From the NCBI GenBank assembly GCA_018376135.1, contig JAHABX010000011.1, positions 1 to 64,000 on the forward strand: a DNA stretch of 64,000 nucleotides, read 5' to 3'. A program made the translations under genes and the position numbers. The DNA comes from Clostridiales bacterium (GTDB taxonomy: Bacteria > Bacillota > Clostridia > Lachnospirales > Lachnospiraceae). Below, one piece after another: positions 25,462-33,222 of the stretch (positions within the stretch are counted from its first letter, which is position 1; each line of letters begins with the position of its first letter). The notes below the pieces were generated by a model, which was not told the DNA's origin, ran no database searches, and saw nothing but the letters and a program-made list of their open reading frames with translations.

Positions 25462-26052
25462 TCATTTAAATAATGGGCTTCCCTCAGGCAGCGGCTTACA
25501 GCCGCCTGCAGCAAGCAGAGCACTGATCAAAGTATACATTCCCGCAAAAGCAACAACCAGATTCAGCCAAGCAATAATCAGATCCAGCTGTTCTTTCATA
25601 ATGCCAAATGAAGCCGGAAGCATCAATGTCAGAAATGCTGCCGCACTGGCATAACAAATAAAGGTCATCGCACTGGCAGTCTTTCTAACTGAAACTATAA
25701 GTGGAATCATGGACATTGCTCCCCAAAAATACGGAATTGCTGCCATCTGTCTGCACACTTCAAATCCTGCAATTTCTGCAATTCCATATAAAAGATTCAG
25801 GAAAGCTCCGATTCCGCCAAACAGAGTGGCAAAAATCAGAAAAATACTCCCATTCAGCGTATCGCCTTTTATGTAAAACAAAACCGCTCCAATCAAATAA
25901 GGAATATAGCATGCCAGATGTACAGCTCCTAATGCCAGATATACAGGTCCTGAAAAAAATCCCATATACTGTGCCCAGGCACATGCCGACAGCATGGTAA
26001 AAATAAAAGTCAGTGCTGCTCCCGGATTACCCAATTCTCTTTTCTGATCCAT
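25462..26052 (-). CDS. Small membrane protein, GPR1/FUN34/YaaH (SatP)-like
   Basis: A 196-residue protein with about six hydrophobic helices and short loops. It begins LGNPGAALTFIFTM, close to the NPAPLGL signature that opens acetate/succinate uptake proteins of the GPR1/FUN34/YaaH family, and has the family's size and helix number. If correct it moves small carboxylates (or ammonia/acetate) across the membrane. It is embedded between the permeases and a nucleoside hydrolase of the second importer operon, so it may instead export or import a product of nucleoside breakdown such as a free base. The assignment is tentative. Confidence 0.6.
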   Translation of the reverse strand: MDQKRELGNPGAALTFIFTMLSACAWAQYMGFFSGPVYLALGAVHLACYIPYLIGAVLFYIKGDTLNGSIFLIFATLFGGIGAFLNLLYGIAEIAGFEVCRQMAAIPYFWGAMSMIPLIVSVRKTASAMTFICYASAAAFLTLMLPASFGIMKEQLDLIIAWLNLVVAFAGMYTLISALLAAGGCKPLPEGSPLFK

Positions 26053-26111
26053 TTACTATTTCCTTCCCAGATACTCGCAAAGCATATCTAAACATCTTTC
26101 CGTCTTTGTTC

Positions 26112-27029
26112 CTATAACGAACTCTTTGCTTTTGCGTCCACCAAACTTTTTCTCCACATTGCCAGTACAAGAACTACAATTGTGAAAATATACGGAAGCA
26201 TCAGAATAAACTGCGATGGCAGACCATATGCCTGAAGTCTGGCTCCCACTGAATCAACCAGTCCAAAGATCAAAGTACCGATCCACACAAGGACAGGATT
26301 CATGCCTCCAAAATTCATTGCCGCCACACCCATAAATCCACGGCCATTTGTAATATTATCCGCAAACATCTGCGAATATCCCAAAGATAAGTGAGCACCA
26401 GCCAGACCACCCAGAACACCGGAAATAATCATAACTTCATATTTCATTCGGCGTACATTGATCCCTGCTGTCTCTGCTGCCATCGGAAGACGCCCCACGC
26501 ATCTCACTCGCAGTCCCCAGACTGTACGGAAAAGAACAAACCACAGGATTACTACCGTTGCAATACCAAAAACTTCTGTTACACACCAGTTGTTTAAAAT
26601 CTCGTTTAATACCGGGACCTGATCCAGTGCCGCAATATGTATCCTTGGAATAGCAGCAATATCTGGGCTGGTAAATGTACCTGATGTTCCAAGGAACTGT
26701 TTCAAGCCAAATTTTGTAATTGCAAGCGCAAACATATTAACCGCAATACCAACCGCACATATGTGTGCATTATATTTAATATTGGCAACTGCCATAATCA
26801 TTGCAATTGCAATTCCACTGAGAATTGCCGCTAAAATTGCAAGAAACCAGTTTCCTGTCATATAACTTGTCAGAACTGCAACAAATGCAGATGTCAGCAT
26901 GATACCTTCTGTACCTATATTAAGTATATCCGCCTGCTGGGTAATGGTTGCACACAAAGCAGCAAACAGAATCGGAGTTGCCGAACGAATAGTTGCATAG
27001 ATTAATGTCATATTAAAAACATTACTCAC
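26112..27029 (-). CDS. BMP-type ABC importer 2, permease 2 (NupQ-like)
   Basis: A 305-residue permease paralogous to that at 13673-14587. ITQQADILNIGTEGIMLTSAF and GLRVRCVGRLPMAAETAGINV match the nucleoside/BMP subgroup. The start codon is GTG within GTGA, overlapping the preceding permease's stop by 4 bases, a sign of translational coupling; GAGGGG is 7 bases upstream. About eight to ten membrane helices. The second channel subunit of the second nucleoside importer. Confidence 0.91.
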   Translation of the reverse strand: MSNVFNMTLIYATIRSATPILFAALCATITQQADILNIGTEGIMLTSAFVAVLTSYMTGNWFLAILAAILSGIAIAMIMAVANIKYNAHICAVGIAVNMFALAITKFGLKQFLGTSGTFTSPDIAAIPRIHIAALDQVPVLNEILNNWCVTEVFGIATVVILWFVLFRTVWGLRVRCVGRLPMAAETAGINVRRMKYEVMIISGVLGGLAGAHLSLGYSQMFADNITNGRGFMGVAAMNFGGMNPVLVWIGTLIFGLVDSVGARLQAYGLPSQFILMLPYIFTIVVLVLAMWRKSLVDAKAKSSL

Positions 27030-28105
27030 TTTGTTTCCCCTCCCTTTCCAAGCTTCGTTTTAACTGCATCTACAGTTCTTGCTATCTTTCCATTTTTACG
27101 AATCGTAAACAAAGCCTCCATGGTTGCAAAAATAATGAATACCGCAGTAATCGTATCTACGATCGATCTTGGAACACCTGCAAACCGTTCCATAGAAAGA
27201 GCACCTGCTTTCAGCACTGCCACAAAGAAGGACATCACCGGTACCAGCCGTATGTCATTCCATACAATCATAGATGCAAGCATACCATCATTTGCAATGT
27301 TCAAAGAGAAGTTATCAAGGAAATACCCGTATACTCCCAGCACTTCAATTGCCCCTGCAATTCCTCCCAGAGCCCCCGAAAGCATCATGCCCTGAATGAT
27401 TGTTTTTTTAGAGTTAATGCCCATATAATCTGCATGGTACATATTCAGTCCTACAGTTGTAAATTTGTATCCGAGAGTTGATTTATACAAAAGCCATATA
27501 ACTGCCATAACAACTATCAGCGCAATGAATAATCCCGTATTTGCCTGACTTGGCTTCATGATCGGATCAAGCACAACCCCTTCTGCCACAGCCGGTGTCT
27601 GCGGAACTCCTGTTTTTGCACTCATGGGTCCATTGCACAGCCAGGATGTAATATATTTTGCAACATACCCGGAAAGAATACATACACAGATCTCATTGAC
27701 ATCCCACTTCACTTTCAGGATTGCCGGAATTGCTGCCCACAAGGCTCCTACAAGCATGGCAACGCCAAAGCAAACCAGTATATGCAGCGGCGCAGGGAGT
27801 CCCTTAATATAATGCCCCGCCCAGGCCGCAGCAATCGCTCCCAGATAAAGTTCTCCTTCAATACCCGCATTAAAACAGCCCACCCTGGCAGCAACCGCAA
27901 ACCCTACTCCTGTCAGCAAAATAGGGACAAATTTCTGAAGTGTTGTTCCCAGATTTACTGTTCCTACAAAAGCACCTTTAAACAACTGCACATATGCTTC
28001 CAGAGGTTGAAAGCCCAAAATCAACATGAATACTGCACCTACTGCCATGGAAAGAAGAAAGGTCAGCAAAAGCGTCACATAACGATTCATTTTCTTTTCC
28101 GCCAT
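27026..28105 (-). CDS. BMP-type ABC importer 2, permease 1 (NupP-like)
   Basis: A 359-residue permease. ARVGCFNAGIEGELYLGAIAAAWAG is the family's conserved motif after the first helices; the coupling region reads GYKFTTVGLNMYHADYMGINS. AAGGGGG about 10 bases upstream supports the ATG of MAEKKMNRY; a TTG two codons earlier would overlap the ATPase stop. Second-longest permease partner as in the first importer. Confidence 0.91.
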   Translation of the reverse strand: MAEKKMNRYVTLLLTFLLSMAVGAVFMLILGFQPLEAYVQLFKGAFVGTVNLGTTLQKFVPILLTGVGFAVAARVGCFNAGIEGELYLGAIAAAWAGHYIKGLPAPLHILVCFGVAMLVGALWAAIPAILKVKWDVNEICVCILSGYVAKYITSWLCNGPMSAKTGVPQTPAVAEGVVLDPIMKPSQANTGLFIALIVVMAVIWLLYKSTLGYKFTTVGLNMYHADYMGINSKKTIIQGMMLSGALGGIAGAIEVLGVYGYFLDNFSLNIANDGMLASMIVWNDIRLVPVMSFFVAVLKAGALSMERFAGVPRSIVDTITAVFIIFATMEALFTIRKNGKIARTVDAVKTKLGKGGETK

Positions 28106-28107
28106 TA

Positions 28108-29649
28108 TCAAGATACCCCCTTATCCACATTGTCCAAAGTCTCACCCAGCATCAGAAGTCCCACATTGTCAGCTGTAGCATTTTCAGAGTCTACAATTCC
28201 CATAACCTTACCTTCATACATAACTACAATTCGGTCAGAAAGAGCCAATACCTCCTCCAAATCAGCCGACACAAGCAGGATTCCCTTTCCTTCTTTTTTT
28301 ACAGAATTCAATACCCGACGGATAGATTCAATTGCACCAATGTCAACTCCCCGAGATGGCTGCGAAGCGATCAATAATTTCCCATCTGCTTCCACCTCCC
28401 GTGCAACAACAATCTTCTGCGCATTACCGCCGGAAAGAGACTGGGTAATGACGGCTGCATCCGCCGGACGGATATCGAATTTTTCAATCAGATCTTCCGC
28501 AAATTTCCGAACTTCCTTTTTATTTCGATTCACTCCGGTCGCAAAAGGTTTCTCAGCAAATCTCCATGCAATTAAGTTTTCTTCTATTGAAATAGCGCGA
28601 TTCAGACCTCTTACATTTCTGTCTTCCGGAATATGTGTCAGTCCCGCCTCTCTTGCTTTACGCGGAGTATAATTGGTAATATCCTGTCCCTCCAGAAAAA
28701 CCTTTCCCTTTTCTACTTTTCTAAGTCCGGCAATCGCTTCGATCAATTCGCTCTGACCGTTTCCATCTACTCCGGCAATTCCGACAATCTCTCCTGTTCT
28801 GACTTCAAAAGAAACCCCTCTGATTTTGGATAACTCCTTTTCTCCCGATGTCCAAACATCCTTTATTTCCAATATCGGCTTTCCGATATTTGCTTTTTCT
28901 TTTTCTATATTCAGGAAGACTTCACGACCTACCATCATTTTCGCCAGCTGGGTCGTATCTGTTTCCTCTCTGTTCACCGTATTGATATATTTTCCACTTC
29001 TCATAACAGTAATCCGATCCGATATTTCCATTACCTCATTTAATTTGTGAGAAATAAATACGATCGACTTCCCGTCATTTCTCAGTTCCTTCAATATTTC
29101 GAAAAACTTATCACATTCCTGCGGAGTAAGCACTGCCGTTGGTTCATCCAGAATCAGGACATTTGCTCCTCTGTACAATGTTTTGATAATCTCTACTCTC
29201 TGGGCTTCACCTACAGATATTTGATTGATTTTTTTGTTTGGCTGAATATCCATATGATAATCCTCAATATATTTGTTGATTTTCTTTCTGGATTCTTCAA
29301 AATCAATCTTTAATCCTTTCCTGGGTTCAAACCCAAGAATCACATTTTCCAGCACCGTCAGATCGTCAACCAGCATAAATTCCTGATGAACCATACCAAT
29401 TCCCTGTCCAATGGAAATACCCGGTGTTAAATTTTCCATTACGGTACCATTAATTTTTATCGTCCCTCCATCCGGCTGATAAAGTCCATATAGCATTTTC
29501 ATCATTGTAGATTTTCCTGCTCCGTTTTCACCGATCAGAGAATGAATTTCTCCCTTTCTCAGATTGAACTGTCCTCCGTCTACTGCATGGACAGCAGGAA
29601 AGCTTTTATCAATATCAGTCATTTCTACAATATAATCACTGGCTGCCAT
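28108..29649 (-). CDS. BMP-type ABC importer 2, duplicated ATPase (NupO-like)
   Basis: A 513-residue double ABC ATPase. First module: Walker A GENGAGKST, signature VGEAQRVEIIKTLYRG (a degenerate LSGGQ typical of this family), LDEPTAVLTP. Second module: GVDGNGQSE, LSGGNAQKIVVARE, ASQPSRGVDIGA. Start at MAASDYIVE, with AAGGAGGG 5 bases upstream; an extended reading frame starting 18 codons earlier runs through the intercistronic hairpin and is rejected. Paralogous to the ATPase of importer 1 but clearly diverged and more AT-rich in codon use. Confidence 0.93.
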   Translation of the reverse strand: MAASDYIVEMTDIDKSFPAVHAVDGGQFNLRKGEIHSLIGENGAGKSTMMKMLYGLYQPDGGTIKINGTVMENLTPGISIGQGIGMVHQEFMLVDDLTVLENVILGFEPRKGLKIDFEESRKKINKYIEDYHMDIQPNKKINQISVGEAQRVEIIKTLYRGANVLILDEPTAVLTPQECDKFFEILKELRNDGKSIVFISHKLNEVMEISDRITVMRSGKYINTVNREETDTTQLAKMMVGREVFLNIEKEKANIGKPILEIKDVWTSGEKELSKIRGVSFEVRTGEIVGIAGVDGNGQSELIEAIAGLRKVEKGKVFLEGQDITNYTPRKAREAGLTHIPEDRNVRGLNRAISIEENLIAWRFAEKPFATGVNRNKKEVRKFAEDLIEKFDIRPADAAVITQSLSGGNAQKIVVAREVEADGKLLIASQPSRGVDIGAIESIRRVLNSVKKEGKGILLVSADLEEVLALSDRIVVMYEGKVMGIVDSENATADNVGLLMLGETLDNVDKGVS

Positions 29650-29674
29650 TGTATCCCTCCTTTGCTCTTTACAC

Positions 29675-29706
29675 AGAATGCCCGGAGAAACATCTCCGGG
29701 CATTCT
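29675..29706 (-). other. Intercistronic hairpin between BMP gene 2 and ATPase 2
   Basis: AGAATGCCCGGAGA and TCTCCGGGCATTCT form a 14-bp perfect stem with a 4-base loop and no T-run. It occupies the same operon position as the UUCG hairpin of importer 1, although the sequences are unrelated. Confidence 0.75.
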
Positions 29707-29745
29707 AAATGCTCACATCTGTTTTACAAAATACATGCTTATTTT

Positions 29746-30870
29746 TTATTCTGGTTTTCCGTAGCCGTCTGCATGCTCAACTACAATTTCACCGCTGGCA
29801 ATTTTCTCTTTTAATTCTTCCACCTTATCTACAATTTCCTGTGGGAACTGATCTCCCAGAGACTCTTTCATAACAGAGAAGTCCGTTAAACCAACTCCGT
29901 CATGTGCCAGATCCATATAAGCAGAGCTTCCTCCTTCAAAGGTTCCATTAATCACGGACTCAATCATCTGGAAAGTACAAAGGTCTACTCTCTTCTGCAT
30001 AGAGGTAAGAACATGTCCCGGATACAGCGCATCCTGATTTGTATCTACACCAATGGCATATGCTCCAAGCTCAGCTGCTGCCTCCATCGCTCCAACACCT
30101 GTAATGTTCGCAACATTCATAATGATATCCGCACCCTGATCGATCTGTGCAGTTGCAAGCTCTTTTCCCTTAAGTGCATCTGTGAAGGTTCCTGCAAAGG
30201 ACTGAAGGATCTCGATATCCGGATCAATATATTTTGCTCCCTGCTCATAGCCCAGGAAGAAATCATGAAGCACCGGAATATCCATTCCGCCTACCCAGCC
30301 AATGATCTTTTTATCGTTTACCCCTTCAATTTCTGTATGGGTAGTAAACATAGCCGCTGCAGCGCCTGCCAGGAATGAACCCTCATTCTGTGCAAACAGA
30401 GTAGAAACAACATTGTCACCGGCATCTGCCACACCGTCAATCAGCGCAAACTTCGTATCCGGATATTCAGGACAATGTTTCTGCATAATTTCAAGGAACT
30501 GAGTAGACACGCCAATCACCATATCATATCCTGCATCTGCCATTGCCACGAAGTTCGCTTCCCAATCTGCTGCCTCTCCGGACTCCAGCTCCTGAACTTC
30601 AATTCCATATTTTTCTTTTGCCATCATGGCACCTTCATGTGCCAGATCGTTAAAGGATTTATCTCCAAGGAATCCCGAATATATCAGTGCAACTTTCAAA
30701 GGCTCTTCTGCAGCAGCACTCTCCGACTCTGTCTCCTTCTCTTCAGCTGCTCCGTCAGCAGCCACCTCTTCCTCTGTCTTTTCTACCGGAGCCTCCTCCT
30801 TACTGCCGCATCCCGCAAGTCCAAATACCATAGAACAACCAAGTAATAACGCTAATAATTTCTTTTTCAT
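29746..30870 (-). CDS. BMP-family nucleoside-binding lipoprotein 2
   Basis: A 374-residue extracellular binding lipoprotein. The signal peptide MKKKLLALLLGCSMVFG ends in LAGC (C21), followed by a Glu/Ala-rich linker and the Bmp/PnrA fold: KVALIYSGFLGDKSFNDLAHEG, then GWVGGMDIPVLHDF and YAIGVDTNQDAL. AGGGGG 9 bases upstream fixes the start; an ATG 11 codons earlier would overlap the preceding hydrolase gene. Captures the nucleoside for the second ABC importer. Its ligand pocket differs enough from the first binding protein to suggest another preference. Confidence 0.92.
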   Translation of the reverse strand: MKKKLLALLLGCSMVFGLAGCGSKEEAPVEKTEEEVAADGAAEEKETESESAAAEEPLKVALIYSGFLGDKSFNDLAHEGAMMAKEKYGIEVQELESGEAADWEANFVAMADAGYDMVIGVSTQFLEIMQKHCPEYPDTKFALIDGVADAGDNVVSTLFAQNEGSFLAGAAAAMFTTHTEIEGVNDKKIIGWVGGMDIPVLHDFFLGYEQGAKYIDPDIEILQSFAGTFTDALKGKELATAQIDQGADIIMNVANITGVGAMEAAAELGAYAIGVDTNQDALYPGHVLTSMQKRVDLCTFQMIESVINGTFEGGSSAYMDLAHDGVGLTDFSVMKESLGDQFPQEIVDKVEELKEKIASGEIVVEHADGYGKPE

Positions 30871-30889
30871 TGTAAAAATCCCCCTGTTT

Positions 30890-31837
30890 TTATAATGCGT
30901 CATAAAGTTTCAAATTCTCTTCAACAATATTCCAGAACTTCTCTACATCAAGCTTAACCGCTACTTTTGTATTCTTTTCCTTTTCCGGGAAGATATTAAA
31001 GTAATCGCAATTTGTTCGTCCATAGCTTGAACCGCCGGTTATGTCAATTTCTGTATACATTTCTTTTGTCTCAATACAGCTTGGATCTATCAGATATGCC
31101 ACTGTAGTCGGATCATGCAAAGGACCGCCTTCCCAGCCAAAAACCTTCTTCTGTGTCATGCAGAAGAACCGCATAAGATCAGTAAACAGCTTTCCTGCCG
31201 TTGTATTTATCTTAGACATTCTTTCCACAATTTCCGGATAACAAAGCGCCTGTCTCGTAAGATCCAGCCCCATCATAACAACTGGTCTGCCACAGCTGAA
31301 TACAATGTGTGCAGCCTCCGGATCCACATAAATATTATACTCAGCTGCCGGAGTCACATTTCCATGCTGATAAGCTCCTCCCATTAAAACAATTTCCTCA
31401 ATATTGTCCAGTATCTTTGGTTCTTTTCTGATTGCCATTCCAACATTGCTGAGAGGACCGGTAGGAACGATCGTAACAGGAGCATCTGCATTCATAACCG
31501 TCTCGATGATAAAGTCCACTGCATGCCTTGGATCAAGCTCCTTGGTAAGCGGGGCAAATACCGGACCATTCAGTCCTGAATCTCCATGTACACGTTCTTC
31601 CACAGGCGGTGCCGTTCTGACAAGCGGTCTGGTAAGTCCCTTACATACCGGAACATCAATGTTTAAACACTGGCATACATTTAATGCATTTCTTGTCACC
31701 TTATCAATGGTCTGATTTCCATGTACAGTTGTAATTCCCAGAAGCTCAATCTTTGGATTTCTTGCTGCCAGCATGATCGCTACCGCATCATCATGCCCCG
31801 GATCACAGTCAATAATAATTTTTCTTTTCTCGCTCAT
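30890..31837 (-). CDS. Nucleoside hydrolase, RihB/IunH-like
   Basis: A 315-residue hydrolase opening the second importer operon. DCDPGHDDA (10-18) is the calcium site (Pro replaces the usual Thr, as in some RihA/RihB), the loop VHGDSGLNGPVF is canonical, AEYNIYVDPEAA and the catalytic GPLHDPTTV follow. More similar in motifs to the 23374 hydrolase than to the three divergent ones. The promoter upstream carries two operator-like sites and a third dyad. The next gene, the binding lipoprotein, starts 19 bases after its stop. Confidence 0.92.
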   Translation of the reverse strand: MSEKRKIIIDCDPGHDDAVAIMLAARNPKIELLGITTVHGNQTIDKVTRNALNVCQCLNIDVPVCKGLTRPLVRTAPPVEERVHGDSGLNGPVFAPLTKELDPRHAVDFIIETVMNADAPVTIVPTGPLSNVGMAIRKEPKILDNIEEIVLMGGAYQHGNVTPAAEYNIYVDPEAAHIVFSCGRPVVMMGLDLTRQALCYPEIVERMSKINTTAGKLFTDLMRFFCMTQKKVFGWEGGPLHDPTTVAYLIDPSCIETKEMYTEIDITGGSSYGRTNCDYFNIFPEKEKNTKVAVKLDVEKFWNIVEENLKLYDAL

Positions 31838-31895
31838 TTTTTACCCTTTCATTTTAATTTTCCCCAAAACAATTCAATTTCATTGGCCAATTTGT

Positions 31896-31951
31896 TAAAT
31901 CGTTTTATCTATTGTGTCTTCACAATACCATCAGGTAAATCGTTTTGTCAA
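31896..31951 (-). promoter_or_regulatory. Promoter with two operators and a central dyad, importer operon 2
   Basis: On the minus strand TTGACA (31946-31951) and TATTGT (31922-31927) are 18 bases apart. CAAAACGATTTA (31936-31947) lies between them and TAAAACGATTTA (31896-31907) lies downstream of the start, 40 bases apart centre to centre, or almost four helical turns. A perfect ATTGTG-tctt-CACAAT dyad (31911-31926) overlaps the -10. The arrangement suggests cooperative LacI-type repression plus a second regulator. Confidence 0.7.
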
Positions 31952-32037
31952 CAATTTTCGAGCTAAAAATATATACTTTGTTTGTTTTTCCTAGTTTCTT
32001 CCATACTTTTTTGTTCATTTCGCCCAATGCCCTGTCT

Positions 32038-32066
32038 TTGATTTATTCATTCTACTATGGTAAACT
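32038..32066 (+). promoter_or_regulatory. Promoter of the second lacI gene
   Basis: TTGATT and TAAACT are separated by 17 bases, about 36 bases before the LacI start codon. No palindromic operator overlaps it. Confidence 0.5.
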
Positions 32067-32101
32067 TTAGGTAAAGATTCCATTTGACGAAAGGAGTATC
32101 C

Positions 32102-33118
32102 ATGAAAGTTACACTTAAGGACATAGCTCATGAAGTTGGTCTGTCTCCTACTACCGTTTCTCTCGTATTGAACAACCGCCCTTCGCGGATCTCCGAAGAA
32201 ACAAAAGAAAAGATTCTGTCTGTCGCACAGCAGATGGGATATCGTCCCAATCCCTCGGCTGTCAGTCTGAAAACCAACCGAAGCTACACGATCGGGCTGA
32301 TCGTACCTGATATACGCAATGATTATTACGCCACATATGCCAAAGGTCTGGAGGATACCTGCCAGCAAAAAGGATGGAGCACCATATTGTGCTCCACCAA
32401 CTACAGCTCTGATCGGGAACGTCAATATATCGAAACCCTGTACGCCAAAAGCATAGACGGTATTTCTCTGATTCCTACACCTCCCAATGAGGTCGAAAAC
32501 AACTTTATGGCTAACCGGAATCTGATCCTCTCCATGAAGATCCCTCTTGTACAAACAGACTTAACCAACTACACCCAGAATGTAAATGCAGTTGTATGTG
32601 ATCACGAAAAGGGCGGCTACATGGCGACACGCCATCTTATCTCTCTGGGGCATCGTAAAATTGCCTTCATTACAGGCTCTCACTATCTGGAAGGCTCCGA
32701 AAGCCGGTTAAAAGGATGCAAGAAAGCGTTTCTGGATAACGGATTAGACTGGAATGATCAGCTGGTATATGAGGGAAACTATTCCTACGAATCCGGTCTT
32801 GACGGCATCGATTACCTCAGTGATAAGGATTTTACCGCTGTCTTTGCCTTTAATGATCTTATGGCATGCGGTGCATACAACGGATTAAACAAATATAATC
32901 TGTCTGTGCCGGAAGATATCTCCGTGATTGGCTACGATGACCACTTTGTATCCGGTATTTTGAGTGTGCCTCTGACCACAGTCCGCCAGCCAATCTACGA
33001 AATGGGAAAAGAAGCTGCCCGCATATTGATCCATGCTACAGAGCATCCGGAAACAGAACCTGTTATCTCTCAGTTCGATCTGAAATTAATCGTCCGAAAC
33101 AGCACCCGCAAAATTTGA
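32102..33118 (+). CDS. LacI-family transcriptional repressor
   Basis: A 338-residue regulator. Helix-turn-helix VTLKDIAHEVGLSPTTVSLVLN, hinge YRPNPSAVSL, and a sugar-binding-like sensor beginning TIGLIVPDIRNDYYATYAKGL with the C-terminal VIGYDDHFVSGILSVPLTTVRQP. The start is ATG after AAAGGAG (5 bases); a TTG further upstream is rejected. It lies between importer operon 2 (divergent) and the ribokinase gene cluster (downstream), each with AAA(A/T)CGTTTT-type sites, so it is the likely regulator of both. It differs from the first LacI in the recognition helix, which may explain the A/T difference in their sites. Confidence 0.93.
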   Translation: MKVTLKDIAHEVGLSPTTVSLVLNNRPSRISEETKEKILSVAQQMGYRPNPSAVSLKTNRSYTIGLIVPDIRNDYYATYAKGLEDTCQQKGWSTILCSTNYSSDRERQYIETLYAKSIDGISLIPTPPNEVENNFMANRNLILSMKIPLVQTDLTNYTQNVNAVVCDHEKGGYMATRHLISLGHRKIAFITGSHYLEGSESRLKGCKKAFLDNGLDWNDQLVYEGNYSYESGLDGIDYLSDKDFTAVFAFNDLMACGAYNGLNKYNLSVPEDISVIGYDDHFVSGILSVPLTTVRQPIYEMGKEAARILIHATEHPETEPVISQFDLKLIVRNSTRKI

Positions 33119-33140
33119 TAAATGTTTATCGCCTGTATTT

Positions 33141-33183
33141 AAAACGTTTTATCTTGATTTTATCTCTTTCCCTGATATATAAT
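33141..33183 (+). promoter_or_regulatory. Promoter and operator of the DUF401-rbsK-HD-fusion operon
   Basis: TTGATT (33154-33159) and TATAAT (33178-33183) are 18 bases apart. The perfect AAAACGTTTT palindrome (33141-33150) abuts the -35 from upstream, so a bound repressor would interfere with polymerase binding. Twenty-two bases after the lacI stop. Confidence 0.72.
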
Positions 33184-33222
33184 ATGTCAAAATAATTTTA
33201 ATCTTAAGAAAGGGATTTTCTC

